NCBI GenBank assembly: GCA_023410055.1
Contig: JAEYQK010000075.1
Span: 6,831 to 70,830, forward strand
Reading direction: 5' to 3'
Length of the DNA: 64,000 bases
Origin: Acidobacteriota bacterium
Lineage (GTDB): Bacteria > Acidobacteriota > Terriglobia > Terriglobales > Acidobacteriaceae
Part shown: piece after piece, positions 24,107 to 32,693 of the stretch
Layout: each line of letters starts with the position of its first letter
Position numbering within the stretch: position 1 is the first letter of the stretch
Notes under the pieces: generated by a model
The model's input: the letters and a program-made list of their open reading frames with translations, nothing else
The model's database searches: none
What the model was told of the DNA's origin: nothing
Translations under genes and position numbers: made by a program

Positions 24107-25495
24107 CTAGTAGCCTTCTTCCGGTGGACCGACGTCGCCAGCCCAGTTTTCGAAACGGGTCGATTTCTTCAGGAACGCGAGCTTTACTGTTCCGGTGGGG
24201 CCGTTGCGCTGCTTGGAGATGATCAGTTCGGCGAGGCCTTCCAGCGAGGGATCATCTTTGACATAGACCTCTTCGCGGAAGATGAACATGACGACGTCAG
24301 CGTCCTGCTCGATCGAACCGGATTCGCGTAGGTCCGAGAGTTGCGGACGGTGATCGCCGTTGCCGCGCGTTTCAGGGGCACGGCTTAGCTGAGACAGGGC
24401 GACAACTGGAACTTTCAGTTCTTTGGCCACTAGCTTCAGGCCACGTGAAATGGCTGACACTTCTTGCGTGCGGTTCTCGTATTTCTTGCCGCTGCCCATC
24501 GGGGTTCCCGACATCAGTTGCAGGTAATCGACGATGATCAGGTCCAGTTTGCCCTGTTGATGCTGAAGGCGACGGGCCTTGGCACGCATCTCGCTTACGT
24601 TAATGCCGGGCGTGTCGTCGATGAAGATGGGCGAATCGGCGAGGCGTCCGAGGGCTTGCACCAACTTGGTGTAGTCCTCGCGAGTGAGGAAGCCGCCGCG
24701 CAGTTTGTGGGCGTCCACTTTCGCCTGAGAACAAAGCAGGCGCAGGAGCAGCGATTCGCGCGACATTTCCAGCGAGAACATGGCAACGACCTTCTTGTCG
24801 TTCACGGCCGCGTTCTCGGCGATGTTCATCGCGAGCGACGTCTTACCCATCGATGGACGTGCGGCAAGGATAATCAGATCCGAAGCCTGAAGGCCGCTCG
24901 TCATCTCATCGAGGTCGGTATAGTGCGTCTCGAGTCCGGTGACACGCTGGCCGCGTTCATAGAGTGCGTCGATGGAGCCGAACGACTCGCGAACAATCTG
25001 CTTGATGCCCACGAAGTCGTTGCCTGAGCGGTTTTCCGAAAGCTGAAAGAGCGCGCCTTCAAGTCCCGCAAGAACGTCGGTCGCCGGATCGGCCTGATCC
25101 ATGGCTTGCGCGATGGCGCCATTGGCCGCATTGATCAGTCCGCGAAGCAGCGCTTTGTCGCGAACGATATGGACGTAGCTCTCAATGTTCGCCCGGTGCG
25201 GCAGTCCGTCCGTCAGCGAAGAAATGTAGGCGATACCGCCGACGGCTTCGACTTCCTTATGACGCGCGAGTTCCTCGGAGAGCGTAATGATGTCGATCGC
25301 GCGGCCTGACTCCTGGAGGTCCATCATGCGCTGGTAAATGCGCCGGTGCGAGTCCAGCGAGAAGTCATCCGGCTTTAGAAACGAGGCGGCCTGCGTATAC
25401 GCGAAATTGTCGAGGAGGATAGCGCCCAGGATGGAGCGCTCGGCATCCATCGAAGACGGTAAGCCGCGGTCGAGACTGTAGTCGGTGGTGGCCAT
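24107..25495 (-). CDS. dnaB: Replicative DNA helicase
   Basis: The 462-residue protein is the ring helicase of the replisome. The N-terminal DnaB domain (SMDAERSILGAILLDN, residues 15-30) is followed by a linker and a RecA-like domain. Walker A is RPSMGKTS (about 213-220), Walker B LDLIIVDYLQLMSG, and later motifs are LSQLSRAPETR and DLRESGSIEQDADVVMFIFREE. The length is standard and no intein interrupts it. The ATG at 25495 gives the usual start. Two DnaA-box-like sequences lie in the 160 bases upstream. Confidence 0.97.
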   Translation of the reverse strand: MATTDYSLDRGLPSSMDAERSILGAILLDNFAYTQAASFLKPDDFSLDSHRRIYQRMMDLQESGRAIDIITLSEELARHKEVEAVGGIAYISSLTDGLPHRANIESYVHIVRDKALLRGLINAANGAIAQAMDQADPATDVLAGLEGALFQLSENRSGNDFVGIKQIVRESFGSIDALYERGQRVTGLETHYTDLDEMTSGLQASDLIILAARPSMGKTSLAMNIAENAAVNDKKVVAMFSLEMSRESLLLRLLCSQAKVDAHKLRGGFLTREDYTKLVQALGRLADSPIFIDDTPGINVSEMRAKARRLQHQQGKLDLIIVDYLQLMSGTPMGSGKKYENRTQEVSAISRGLKLVAKELKVPVVALSQLSRAPETRGNGDHRPQLSDLRESGSIEQDADVVMFIFREEVYVKDDPSLEGLAELIISKQRNGPTGTVKLAFLKKSTRFENWAGDVGPPEEGY

Positions 25496-25534
25496 GAATG
25501 TTCGTTTCTATGAGACACGATTGCCGACAAGAGT

Positions 25535-25586
25535 GCATCCACAATCGCATCTCTGGCTGTGAAGAAATCAGTTTTCCTGTGGAAAA
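25535..25586. promoter_or_regulatory. Two DnaA-box-like sequences upstream of dnaB
   Basis: GCATCCACA occurs around 25535-25543 on the plus strand, and TTTTCCACA reads on the minus strand from 25586 to 25578. The second is part of an inverted repeat, TTTTCC-TGT-GGAAAA (25572-25586). Both differ by one or two bases from the TTATCCACA consensus. They could tune dnaB expression, or be chance matches. Confidence 0.25.
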
Positions 25587-25653
25587 GTCGGTCTGAAACA
25601 GGTGTCCGGCTGAGCGGTGGACGAGACGTTCGCCGTGAGCGCCCTGATCCAAA

Positions 25654-26286
25654 TTACTGTTTTATCTTCTTCAAATCTACCGCCGCCAGCAGTTCCAAAC
25701 GATAACCCGTGGTGTTGTGTCTCGGCTGAAACACCAGAACGCGCTTGATATCCGGGCTGTTGGGGAAGCGCAGAGCGAACTCAGCCTTCGGCTTGTACAG
25801 CATGCCTCCAGTCAGGCGACCCCTCCGACCAGCGGTATCCAAGAACATCAGGCGTGGGTCGCGCTGGATGACAAGGCCACGGACGCGACCCGATTTCCCA
25901 GTGGCAACAAAGAGAAAGGTATCCGAATACATGTGGCCGTCAGCCTGATGGGCGGGAGAATCGGTCAGGAACTGACGCGACATCGCAACGAACTTCGGCG
26001 AGATCTGGAGACGGCTCGCCTCTGTCGCGGTTATGGGCGAGTTCATCCCCGGGAATGCGTCCCACGACAGCCTGATCTCTTGTGTCTCTTTGTACGTTGC
26101 CGTCTGTTGGACGAAGTCACGGATAGAGTTCACTCCCTTGTCGAAACGGAGGCCGACCGCCTTCAGATGTTTGTCCGTCAATGAGAACTGGGATTCTCCA
26201 GCGCCCTGTACCGGAAGAGCGGATTGGGCGATGGCCGCGATCGCGACAGAAATGATGAAGAAGAACGCAAATACACGAGAGAACAT
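25654..26286 (-). CDS. Secreted protein of unknown function
   Basis: The 210-residue protein has a signal peptide (MFSRVFAFFFIISVAIAAIAQ). The mature part begins VQGAGESQFSLTDKHLKAVGLRFDKGVNSIRDFVQQ and ends in a basic KKIKQ. No cysteine is seen in the mature region and no recognised domain. It is upstream of dnaB on the same strand with about 160 bases between, and divergent from the gene at 26503. The divergent gap 26287-26502 presumably carries both promoters. Confidence 0.65.
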   Translation of the reverse strand: MFSRVFAFFFIISVAIAAIAQSALPVQGAGESQFSLTDKHLKAVGLRFDKGVNSIRDFVQQTATYKETQEIRLSWDAFPGMNSPITATEASRLQISPKFVAMSRQFLTDSPAHQADGHMYSDTFLFVATGKSGRVRGLVIQRDPRLMFLDTAGRRGRLTGGMLYKPKAEFALRFPNSPDIKRVLVFQPRHNTTGYRLELLAAVDLKKIKQ

Positions 26287-26502
26287 AATTCATTTTAAGA
26301 CCAGTATCTTTCAGTTCCCATGGTCAACTTGCTCGCCTCACTACCCCCGAGCGCGAACATTCCCGAATCGGCACTCTAGAATTCCGATGTCGCTCTTCGG
26401 CGCACGCCAAATACCGCCTGGAATCGTATTATCCTCGGTCTTGGAGTTTTGGCTCGAAACGGCATTGCTAATTCGAACTAATGCGAAATCACAAGGATAC
26501 TT

Positions 26503-26934
26503 ATGCTCGACCGGGTTGGCAGATTCTTGTTGCAGGCCAGAGAGAAAGGCTGGGAGAGAATAGCGGTCATCCTCGGAGTGTTTCTGATATTCGGCTGCGC
26601 TGATTTTGCAGTTGAATGGCTTCTGAGTGTAACGCATGTTCCCCTCACCGCGCATGGCGCGATTGACGGAGCACTTGTCGGGAGCTTTGCCGGCTCTGTA
26701 ACGTGGATACTGCTGGAAGCAACACGCAAAGAAAGAGCTCGACTAAGAAGGGAGGTAGAGCAAGAGGCGCAATTCAATCATGAGATCCGAAACGCACTCG
26801 AAGTGATCGGTCAGGCTGGGTATTTGAGTTCAGACGTGAACCTGAAAAGCATTGTCTCAGACAGCGTACAGAGGATCGACTCAATTCTGAAGGAACGCAT
26901 GCCAACCGACAAACGCAAACGCGATGCATCCTAG
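26503..26934 (+). CDS. Membrane protein with a histidine-kinase-like phosphoacceptor box
   Basis: The 143-residue protein has two transmembrane helices (about residues 20-42 and 52-72), a charged coiled coil (KERARLRREVEQEAQ) and then FNHEIRNALEVIGQAG with His93. This resembles the HisKA dimerisation and phosphoacceptor box (HExRNxL). A second helix ends in SVQRIDSILKERM. No HATPase_c domain follows, so it cannot phosphorylate itself. It may be a phosphotransfer partner or a degenerate kinase remnant. AAGGA lies six bases before the ATG. It is convergent with the Pat-like gene. Confidence 0.65.
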   Translation: MLDRVGRFLLQAREKGWERIAVILGVFLIFGCADFAVEWLLSVTHVPLTAHGAIDGALVGSFAGSVTWILLEATRKERARLRREVEQEAQFNHEIRNALEVIGQAGYLSSDVNLKSIVSDSVQRIDSILKERMPTDKRKRDAS

Positions 26935-26947
26935 TGCGGCCCCGTCC

Positions 26948-29722
26948 CTAGCTTGCGTCTGACGCGACAAATGGATAGTCGATCCAGGCATGCGCTGTCT
27001 GGTCTTCCATGTCGATTTGAATCTGGAAACCAACTCGTTTGCAGATGGCACGCATCTCGCGATTCTCAACGAGCATGGTTGAGCTGATGCGCGCGATCTT
27101 TTCGTTACGCGCAACTTCGATCGAGCGGCGGTACAGTTCAGTTCCGAGTCCCTGGTGCTGGTATTCGTCGTCGATGAGCACAGCGCACTCCGCTTCACTG
27201 AGACCGTGAAGCTTGCTCAAGCGCCCAACCGCAATGATCTGCTTGTCACCCGTATTGGGGCACGTTTTCTCGACAACCAGAGCCATCTCGCGGTCGTAAT
27301 CGATGAAGCATATTCGCGTCAGACGCTCATGCGCAACACGCTGAGAGAGCTTCAATGGTTGAAAGTAGCGCAGGTAAACGCTGCGGTCACTGAGGCGCTC
27401 GTGGAACTTGATCATGGCCGGTTCGTCTTCTGGGCGAATGGGACGGATATTTACCGGCGTGCCGTCTTTCAGCTTCCAGTCGGAGCAATATTGAATCGGA
27501 TACGGGCGAATGGCGGGGCGCGGCAACTTGTCTTCCGTCATCTCCGGGCCGTGCACCACAACGCGAGCGTCCAGCGCGACCAGGCCATCAGGAGCCGCAA
27601 GCAACGGGTTGATGTCGATCTCACGGATCCACGGCTGTTCGACAACAAGCTGGCTAAAACGAACAAGCAGATGTTCCAGCGCTGCTAGATCGATAGGCCG
27701 ACGGCCTCGTATCCCTTTCAGCGCCTTGTATATCTTCGTGCGTTCCATGAGACGGCGCGCAAGAGTCGTGGTCAGCGGCGGGAGCGCAAGAGCGCGGTCC
27801 GTGTAGACCTCGACCAGTTGACCGCCGGAGCCGAAGAGCAACACGGGGCCGAATTGGGCGTCGATGGTCGATCCGATAATGAGCTCGTAACCGGCATCCA
27901 GCTTGATCATCGGCTGCACGGTTACGCCAAGGAAATTGCCGTCTCCAGCTATCTTGGTTACTGCGCCCTCAATCGCCTTCCAGGCAATGCGAACCGCGTC
28001 GGCATTACGGACGTTTAGCTGTACTCCCCCCACGTCGGTCTTATGAGTGATCGTTTTCGAATAGAGTTTCAGGACGACTGGATAGCCGATCTCGTCGGCA
28101 ATGACAACGGCTTCTTCTTCCGTGCGGGCAATACGCGTGTCGACAATGGGCACGCCGTAAGCTGCCAGCAGTTGTTTCGATTCGTACTCGCTCAGAATTG
28201 TGTGCCCAGTTGCGTGCGCGTCTTTGACGAGTTTTTCGGCAAACACACGGTCTGGATCGTGAGCCTCGCGCCCGATGGGTGTCTCGTAAAGGCTGCGCAG
28301 GCTGTAGCTATACTTCCACATGTAATTGAAGGCGCGAGCCGCACCATCGGGGAATGGGAATGTCGGGATGCCTACGCGGTGAAGTATCTCCTCCCCAGTT
28401 TTGACGGTCGGTCCACCTATGAAGCTGGCGATCACAGGCTTGCCGGTGCTCTTTGCGTACGGCTTAAGTAACTCGGCCGTCGCCGTCGGCTCCGTAAGTC
28501 CCTGGGGAACGGTAACGACCAGCATGCCATCCGTATTGGGATCTTTGGAAACCGTCTCTAGAGTGCGTGCGAAGCGCGCTGGATCGGCGTCGCCAAGAAT
28601 GTCCACCGGATTGTTGCGACTCCAGTGCGGCGGCAGGAACGAATCCAGCAGTCTCATCGTTTCAGGAGTAAGCTCAGCGAGTTCGCCACCGGTCAGCATT
28701 AGCGCGTCCGCCGCAAGAACGCCCGGCCCGCCAGCATTCGTAACGATAGCCAAGCGCGGTCCACGGGGACGAGGTTGTTTAGCCAGCACTTCCGCCATAT
28801 AGAAGAGGTCCCCGACGGAACCAACGCGCAGCACTCCGGCGCGGCGAAACGCAGCTTCTAGAACTTCATCGCTTCCAGTCATCGAGCCCGTATGGGAAGC
28901 CGCAGCTTTGGCCGCAGCTTCCGTGCGCCCCGCCTTGATGACGATGATCGGCTTTGTGAACGAAACCTCGCGAGCAGCACTGATGAACGAGCGCGCGTCG
29001 CCAATCGTCTCCATGTAGAGCACAATCGCATTGGTTCGCGGATCGTCACCGAAGTAGTCGATGAGATCGCCCCAACCTACGTCGAGCATCGATCCGACGG
29101 AAACAAATGCACTGAAGCCGACCATCTCGGTAAAAGACCAGTCCAGAATCGCCATACAAAGCGCGCCGCTCTGGCTGATGAATGCTACGCTTCCTGGTCG
29201 CGCAATCGTCTGTCCCCAGGTGGCGTTGAGACCCTTCAGTGGGTTCATGACACCTATGCAGTTGGGGCCGATAATGCGCATCCGGCTTCCCTGCAGACGC
29301 TTCTGAATCTCGCGCTCGAGTTCGACGCCCCGTTCCCCGTATTCGCGGAAGCCAGCGGAGATAACAATGCCTCCGCGTACGCCAGCCGCAGCGCAATCTG
29401 AAATGACGTCAGGAACACTAGCTGCCGGCGTGGCGATCACGGCAAGCTCAACTTCCTCGGGAATAGCCGAGATGCTGGGGTAGGCCTTGATTCCGAGAAT
29501 GTTCGGATGATGCGGGTTCACCGGGAAAACGGTACCGCCGAACGGATTGCTGAGCAGGCTCCAGAGCACGTTTCGCCCAATGGAATTGGGCCTCTCAGAG
29601 GCGCCGATCACGGCGACACTCCTGGGCGCAAAAATGGCGTCGAGAGGATGCCGTTCGGAGCGCAGGATGTCATGTGCGCGATCGCTGGTTGGCTTTCCGG
29701 CAGGCTTGCTGGCTGGTGCCAT
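26948..29722 (-). CDS. Pat-type fusion: acyl-CoA synthetase (NDP-forming)-like plus GNAT acetyltransferase
   Basis: The 924-residue protein has four parts. They are a CoA-binding domain (APRSVAVIGASERPNSIGRNV; about residues 25-160), a succinyl-CoA-ligase-like domain (GSVAFISQSGALC; SHTGSMTGSDE), an ATP-grasp domain (EYESKQLLAAYGVPIVDTRIA; YPVVLKLYSKTITHKTDVGG; about 490-720) and a C-terminal GNAT domain (NIRPIRPEDEP; DDEYQHQGLGTELYRRSI). It fits bacterial Pat/YfiQ lysine acetyltransferases, which typically silence acetyl-CoA synthetase. The ATG at 29722 has GGGGAGGA five bases upstream. The SHTG histidine equivalent to the ligase phosphohistidine region is kept. Confidence 0.88.
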   Translation of the reverse strand: MAPASKPAGKPTSDRAHDILRSERHPLDAIFAPRSVAVIGASERPNSIGRNVLWSLLSNPFGGTVFPVNPHHPNILGIKAYPSISAIPEEVELAVIATPAASVPDVISDCAAAGVRGGIVISAGFREYGERGVELEREIQKRLQGSRMRIIGPNCIGVMNPLKGLNATWGQTIARPGSVAFISQSGALCMAILDWSFTEMVGFSAFVSVGSMLDVGWGDLIDYFGDDPRTNAIVLYMETIGDARSFISAAREVSFTKPIIVIKAGRTEAAAKAAASHTGSMTGSDEVLEAAFRRAGVLRVGSVGDLFYMAEVLAKQPRPRGPRLAIVTNAGGPGVLAADALMLTGGELAELTPETMRLLDSFLPPHWSRNNPVDILGDADPARFARTLETVSKDPNTDGMLVVTVPQGLTEPTATAELLKPYAKSTGKPVIASFIGGPTVKTGEEILHRVGIPTFPFPDGAARAFNYMWKYSYSLRSLYETPIGREAHDPDRVFAEKLVKDAHATGHTILSEYESKQLLAAYGVPIVDTRIARTEEEAVVIADEIGYPVVLKLYSKTITHKTDVGGVQLNVRNADAVRIAWKAIEGAVTKIAGDGNFLGVTVQPMIKLDAGYELIIGSTIDAQFGPVLLFGSGGQLVEVYTDRALALPPLTTTLARRLMERTKIYKALKGIRGRRPIDLAALEHLLVRFSQLVVEQPWIREIDINPLLAAPDGLVALDARVVVHGPEMTEDKLPRPAIRPYPIQYCSDWKLKDGTPVNIRPIRPEDEPAMIKFHERLSDRSVYLRYFQPLKLSQRVAHERLTRICFIDYDREMALVVEKTCPNTGDKQIIAVGRLSKLHGLSEAECAVLIDDEYQHQGLGTELYRRSIEVARNEKIARISSTMLVENREMRAICKRVGFQIQIDMEDQTAHAWIDYPFVASDAS

Positions 29723-30006
29723 TCGGTCCTCCCCACAAAGACGATGCAAAATCGTCTAGGCCGAAACGTGGGACTATACACCGGAAACCGTCGTCTTTGC
29801 AAAGGGGCAAAAGAGGCCAGATTGCGCCGTCGCTGGCGCGGAATCGCACCATTGGTCACTGCTTCACTCGGACAGTGGCCTGCACTCGGCGTACCCCGTT
29901 GCGATTTGTTGCCACACGATACATCGTACGGGCCGAAATCAATGGTAGAATCGGAGTTGCCCCTTTTATTCCAGGTCACAAACAACTCTGTAGGATCACA
30001 GCTTCC

Positions 30007-31053
30007 ATGGCTTTGACGACGAAGGAACCGATCACGTACGCAGATGCCGGCGTCAATATCGACCAGGCAAACCGCACGAAACAACGCATCAAGTATTTAG
30101 CCCATAGGACGTTCACGAAGAACGTGCTAAGCGATATCGGCAGTTTCGGCGGAATGTTTTCCATCGACAAGAAGAAGTACGAAGACCCCGTGCTGGTCTC
30201 AAGCGTCGACGGAGTAGGCACCAAGCTGAAGATCGCGTTTGAGATGAACTTGCATCACACGGTGGGCGCCGATCTGGTAAACCACTGCGTGAACGACATT
30301 GCCGTGCAGGGTGCCGCTCCTTTGTTCTTCATGGACTATTTCGCAGCGGGCAAGTTGGTCCCCGAAGTCACAGAAAAAGTCATTGAGGGCATCGCCGACG
30401 CTTGCAAGCACAACGGCTGCGCGTTGATCGGTGGCGAAACCGCTGAAATGCCGGGCTTCTATCCTCCGGGAGAATACGATCTGGCCGGATTTATCGTCGG
30501 AATCGTCGATCGCAACAAGGTAATCACGGGCAAGAATGTCGAGCCTGGCGACGTCCTGCTGGCGCTTCCCAGCAACGGTCTGCACACGAACGGCTATTCC
30601 CTCGCTCGAAAGCTGCTGTTCACCGTTGCGCGGCACTCGCCCGACACGTACGTCAACGAGATCAAGAATAAAGTCGGCACCGAGCTGATGCGTACTCATA
30701 AGAGCTACTGGCCAGTGCTGAAGAAGCTCGTCGACGCCGAAGCGATTTCTGCGATGGCACATATCACCGGCGGTGGCATCACCGAGAACCTGCCGCGTGT
30801 GCTGCCCAAGGGCGTTGGAGCTATCGTCGAACTCGGCTCCTGGCCGGTACTGCCAATATTCGACTACATGCAGAAGATCGGCAACATCGAGCAGGACGAG
30901 ATGCTGCGTACCTTCAATATGGGCGTGGGCATGGTGCTGGTCGTTCCAGCTAAGAAATTCAAGAAAGCTATGACCATTCTCGACAAAGCCAGCGAGAAAG
31001 CTTACACCATCGGGCGAATCGTGAAGGGCGACAGAAAGGTCAGTTATCAGTAG
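30007..31053 (+). CDS. purM: Phosphoribosylformylglycinamidine cyclo-ligase (AIR synthase)
   Basis: The 348-residue enzyme closes the imidazole ring in purine synthesis, using ATP. Typical motifs are TYADAGVNIDQANRTKQRI, VSSVDGVGTKLKIAFEM, VNHCVNDIAVQGAAPLFFMDYFA (read as two parts), GGETAEMPGFY, ALPSNGLHTNGYSLAR and AHITGGGITENLPRVLP. The frame is open much further upstream, but the family start MALTTKEPITYADAG is at 30007, with AGGA eleven bases before it. purN follows 92 bases downstream, across an AT-rich hairpin. Confidence 0.95.
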   Translation: MALTTKEPITYADAGVNIDQANRTKQRIKYLAHRTFTKNVLSDIGSFGGMFSIDKKKYEDPVLVSSVDGVGTKLKIAFEMNLHHTVGADLVNHCVNDIAVQGAAPLFFMDYFAAGKLVPEVTEKVIEGIADACKHNGCALIGGETAEMPGFYPPGEYDLAGFIVGIVDRNKVITGKNVEPGDVLLALPSNGLHTNGYSLARKLLFTVARHSPDTYVNEIKNKVGTELMRTHKSYWPVLKKLVDAEAISAMAHITGGGITENLPRVLPKGVGAIVELGSWPVLPIFDYMQKIGNIEQDEMLRTFNMGVGMVLVVPAKKFKKAMTILDKASEKAYTIGRIVKGDRKVSYQ

Positions 31054-31055
31054 TT

Positions 31056-31143
31056 CAATTTCGAATTTTGAGTTTCGAATTTCGATTGCGTCATTGCATG
31101 CGGCACAATCGAGTCAGAATTCAAAATTCAAAATTCAAAATTG
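31056..31143. repeat. AT-rich imperfect inverted repeat between purM and purN
   Basis: The left arm (31056-31087) starts CAATTTCGAATTTTGAG. The right arm (31106-31143) is built from repeated AATTCAAA units and ends in CAAAATTG. The arms are largely complementary and would form a long imperfect stem around a loop of about 18 bases. The base composition stands out sharply from the flanking genes. The right arm ends two bases before the purN start codon. Confidence 0.7.
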
Positions 31144-31145
31144 TC

Positions 31146-31745
31146 ATGAACATCGGAATTCTTCTCTCTGGCCGCGGTTCCAACTTCGTAGCTATCGCTG
31201 ATTCCATTGACGCCGGTCGCATCCCCGGCGCACGCATTTCGGTTGTCATTTCCAACAGGCCGGAAGCACCGGGTATTGAAACGGCGCGTCAGCGTGGATT
31301 GAACGCCGTCGTGATTCCCTCAAAAGGCCGCGTTCGCGAAGAACACGACGCTGATGTCGTGAAAGCGCTCAAAGAGAATGGCGTCGAACTAGTTTGTCTG
31401 GCTGGCTACATGCGGCTGATCTCGCCGTGGTTCGTGAAGCAGTTCCCCAACAAAATTCTGAACATCCATCCTTCCCTGCTGCCAGCCTTTCCGGGACTCG
31501 ATGCGCAGGCGCAAGCGTACCAATACGGTGTCAAGGTCAGCGGCTGCACGGTCCACTTCGTTGACGAAGATCTAGATCACGGAGCGATCATTCTGCAGAA
31601 GACTGTACCTGTCCTTGAAACCGACGACGAGCACGAGTTAGCCGAGCGAATCCTCGAACAAGAGCACATCGCCTATACCGAGGCAATCCGCATCGTGGTA
31701 GAAGGGCGCTACACGTTAAAGGGACGCAAGGTCGTCTTGATGTAG
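31146..31745 (+). CDS. purN: Phosphoribosylglycinamide formyltransferase
   Basis: The 199-residue enzyme transfers a formyl group from 10-formyltetrahydrofolate to GAR in purine synthesis. It shows GILLSGRGSNFVAIADSI at the start, LAGYMRLISPWFVKQFPNKI, the catalytic NIHPSLLPAFPGLDA and GCTVHFVDEDLDHGAII, which supply the Asn, His and Asp. A longer frame to 31068 would translate the AT-rich repeat, so the ATG at 31146 is chosen. No Shine-Dalgarno sequence is visible. It is co-oriented with purM. REP elements follow 11 bases after the stop. Confidence 0.95.
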   Translation: MNIGILLSGRGSNFVAIADSIDAGRIPGARISVVISNRPEAPGIETARQRGLNAVVIPSKGRVREEHDADVVKALKENGVELVCLAGYMRLISPWFVKQFPNKILNIHPSLLPAFPGLDAQAQAYQYGVKVSGCTVHFVDEDLDHGAIILQKTVPVLETDDEHELAERILEQEHIAYTEAIRIVVEGRYTLKGRKVVLM

Positions 31746-31756
31746 TGCCAGACTGT

Positions 31757-31990
31757 GTAGCGCCGGACTCCAGTCCGGCGAAAGCACCTACAACGTAGCC
31801 CCAGACTCCAGTCCGGCGACAGCCCCTACAACGTAGCGCCGGACTCCAGTCCGGCGAGAGCACCTACAACGTAGCCCCAGACTCCAGTCGCGGCGAAAAC
31901 CGTTCCAGAATCGGAACAAGCCTCAACGAAGTACTCCCTCGAAATCTCTCTACACACACTCATTGCGTAGCGCCGGACTCCAGTCCGGCG
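31757..31990. repeat. REP array upstream of the RAYT gene (five units)
   Basis: Units at 31757-31780, 31795-31818, 31833-31856, 31871-31895 and 31967-31990 each begin GTAG and carry the palindrome GCCGGACT-CC-AGTCCGGC or a close variant. Units two and four share the variant GTAGCCCCAGACT, so the first four look like a duplicated pair of types. Spacers of 14-15 bases (AAAGCACCTACAAC and similar) are also repeated. The 5' GTAG head followed by a hairpin is the hallmark of REPs recognised by RAYT proteins. Confidence 0.92.
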
Positions 31991-32060
31991 AAAATCGTTC
32001 TAGAATCAGAACAAACCTCAACGAAGTACTCCCTCGAGATCTGTCTACCATACACTCATT
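31892..32060 (+). repeat. Direct repeat of the RAYT leader
   Basis: A segment of about 73 bases (31892-31964) recurs at 31987-32060 with few changes; both contain CCTCAACGAAGTACTCCCTC and end CACTCATT. The first copy then runs into a REP unit, while the second runs into CCC and the ATG of the transposase gene. So the leader of the transposase was duplicated with a REP between the copies. Confidence 0.85.
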
Positions 32061-32063
32061 CCC

Positions 32064-32693
32064 ATGCATCAGAAGAAATCCCCCTCCCTGAACGACGGCC
32101 TCGTTCATAAGCGCAATAGAGGATATCTTCCGCATTGGGAAAAGGAGCTTGCAACCTACTTCGTGACGTTCCGTTTGAGCGACTCACTCCCTGAAAGCGT
32201 GCTGCGCGAAATCTCGAAGCACAAAGAGATGATCAAAGCAGCACGAATCTCCGGCCGCGACTTACTTTCAATCGAAAGCGACATCGAGCACAGACTAAGC
32301 ACCAAGCGCATCGAAAGTTTCCTGGATTCGGGACGCGGCAGATGTGAACTCGTGCAACCCAGAATCGCTGATGTAGTGCTCAGAAGCTTGCAGCACTGGG
32401 ACGGCACAAGATACGACTTGCTCGCCTGGTGCGTTATGCCGAACCACGTGCATATCGTTTTTCGAGCATTCTGTGGAGAGCGCCTCGATGCCATTGTGAA
32501 GTCCTGGAAATCATTCAGCGCACGGCGGGTTAATTCGTTACTCGCCAGAACGGGCGCGTTCTGGCAACGAGAGTATTACGACCATCTTATTCGCGATGAA
32601 GATGAACTCGAGAAAGCGATCGAGTATACGCTTATGAACCCACTTCGTGCCGGATTGAAAAATTGGCCTTGGGTTGGAGAGAAGCAGTTGTAG
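32064..32693 (+). CDS. REP-associated tyrosine transposase (RAYT)
   Basis: The 209-residue protein belongs to the Y1 (HUH) transposase superfamily. The N-terminal YFVTFRLSDSLP strand is followed by the metal-binding HUH motif in CVMPNHVHIVF (His128, His130) and the catalytic tyrosine region FWQREYYDHLIRDEDE (Tyr171/Tyr172). The end is YTLMNPLRAGL, also typical. RAYTs cut single-stranded REP DNA next to a GTAG head. Its stop codon TAG is part of the GTAG of the next REP unit (32690). The gene is intact, with REP arrays on both sides, so it is likely able to act. No terminal repeats of an insertion sequence are seen. Confidence 0.93.
   Translation: MHQKKSPSLNDGLVHKRNRGYLPHWEKELATYFVTFRLSDSLPESVLREISKHKEMIKAARISGRDLLSIESDIEHRLSTKRIESFLDSGRGRCELVQPRIADVVLRSLQHWDGTRYDLLAWCVMPNHVHIVFRAFCGERLDAIVKSWKSFSARRVNSLLARTGAFWQREYYDHLIRDEDELEKAIEYTLMNPLRAGLKNWPWVGEKQL

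Noticed and set aside
29674..30006. A 111-codon upstream extension of purM in the same frame
   Set aside because: It overlaps the start of the divergent Pat-like gene, has no family similarity, and purM has its normal start and an AGGA at 30007.
31757..31990. CRISPR array, suggested by evenly spaced palindromic repeats
   Set aside because: The units are imperfect, their spacers are short (about 15 bases) and themselves repeated, and no cas genes are nearby. The GTAG head and neighbouring RAYT gene explain them as REPs.
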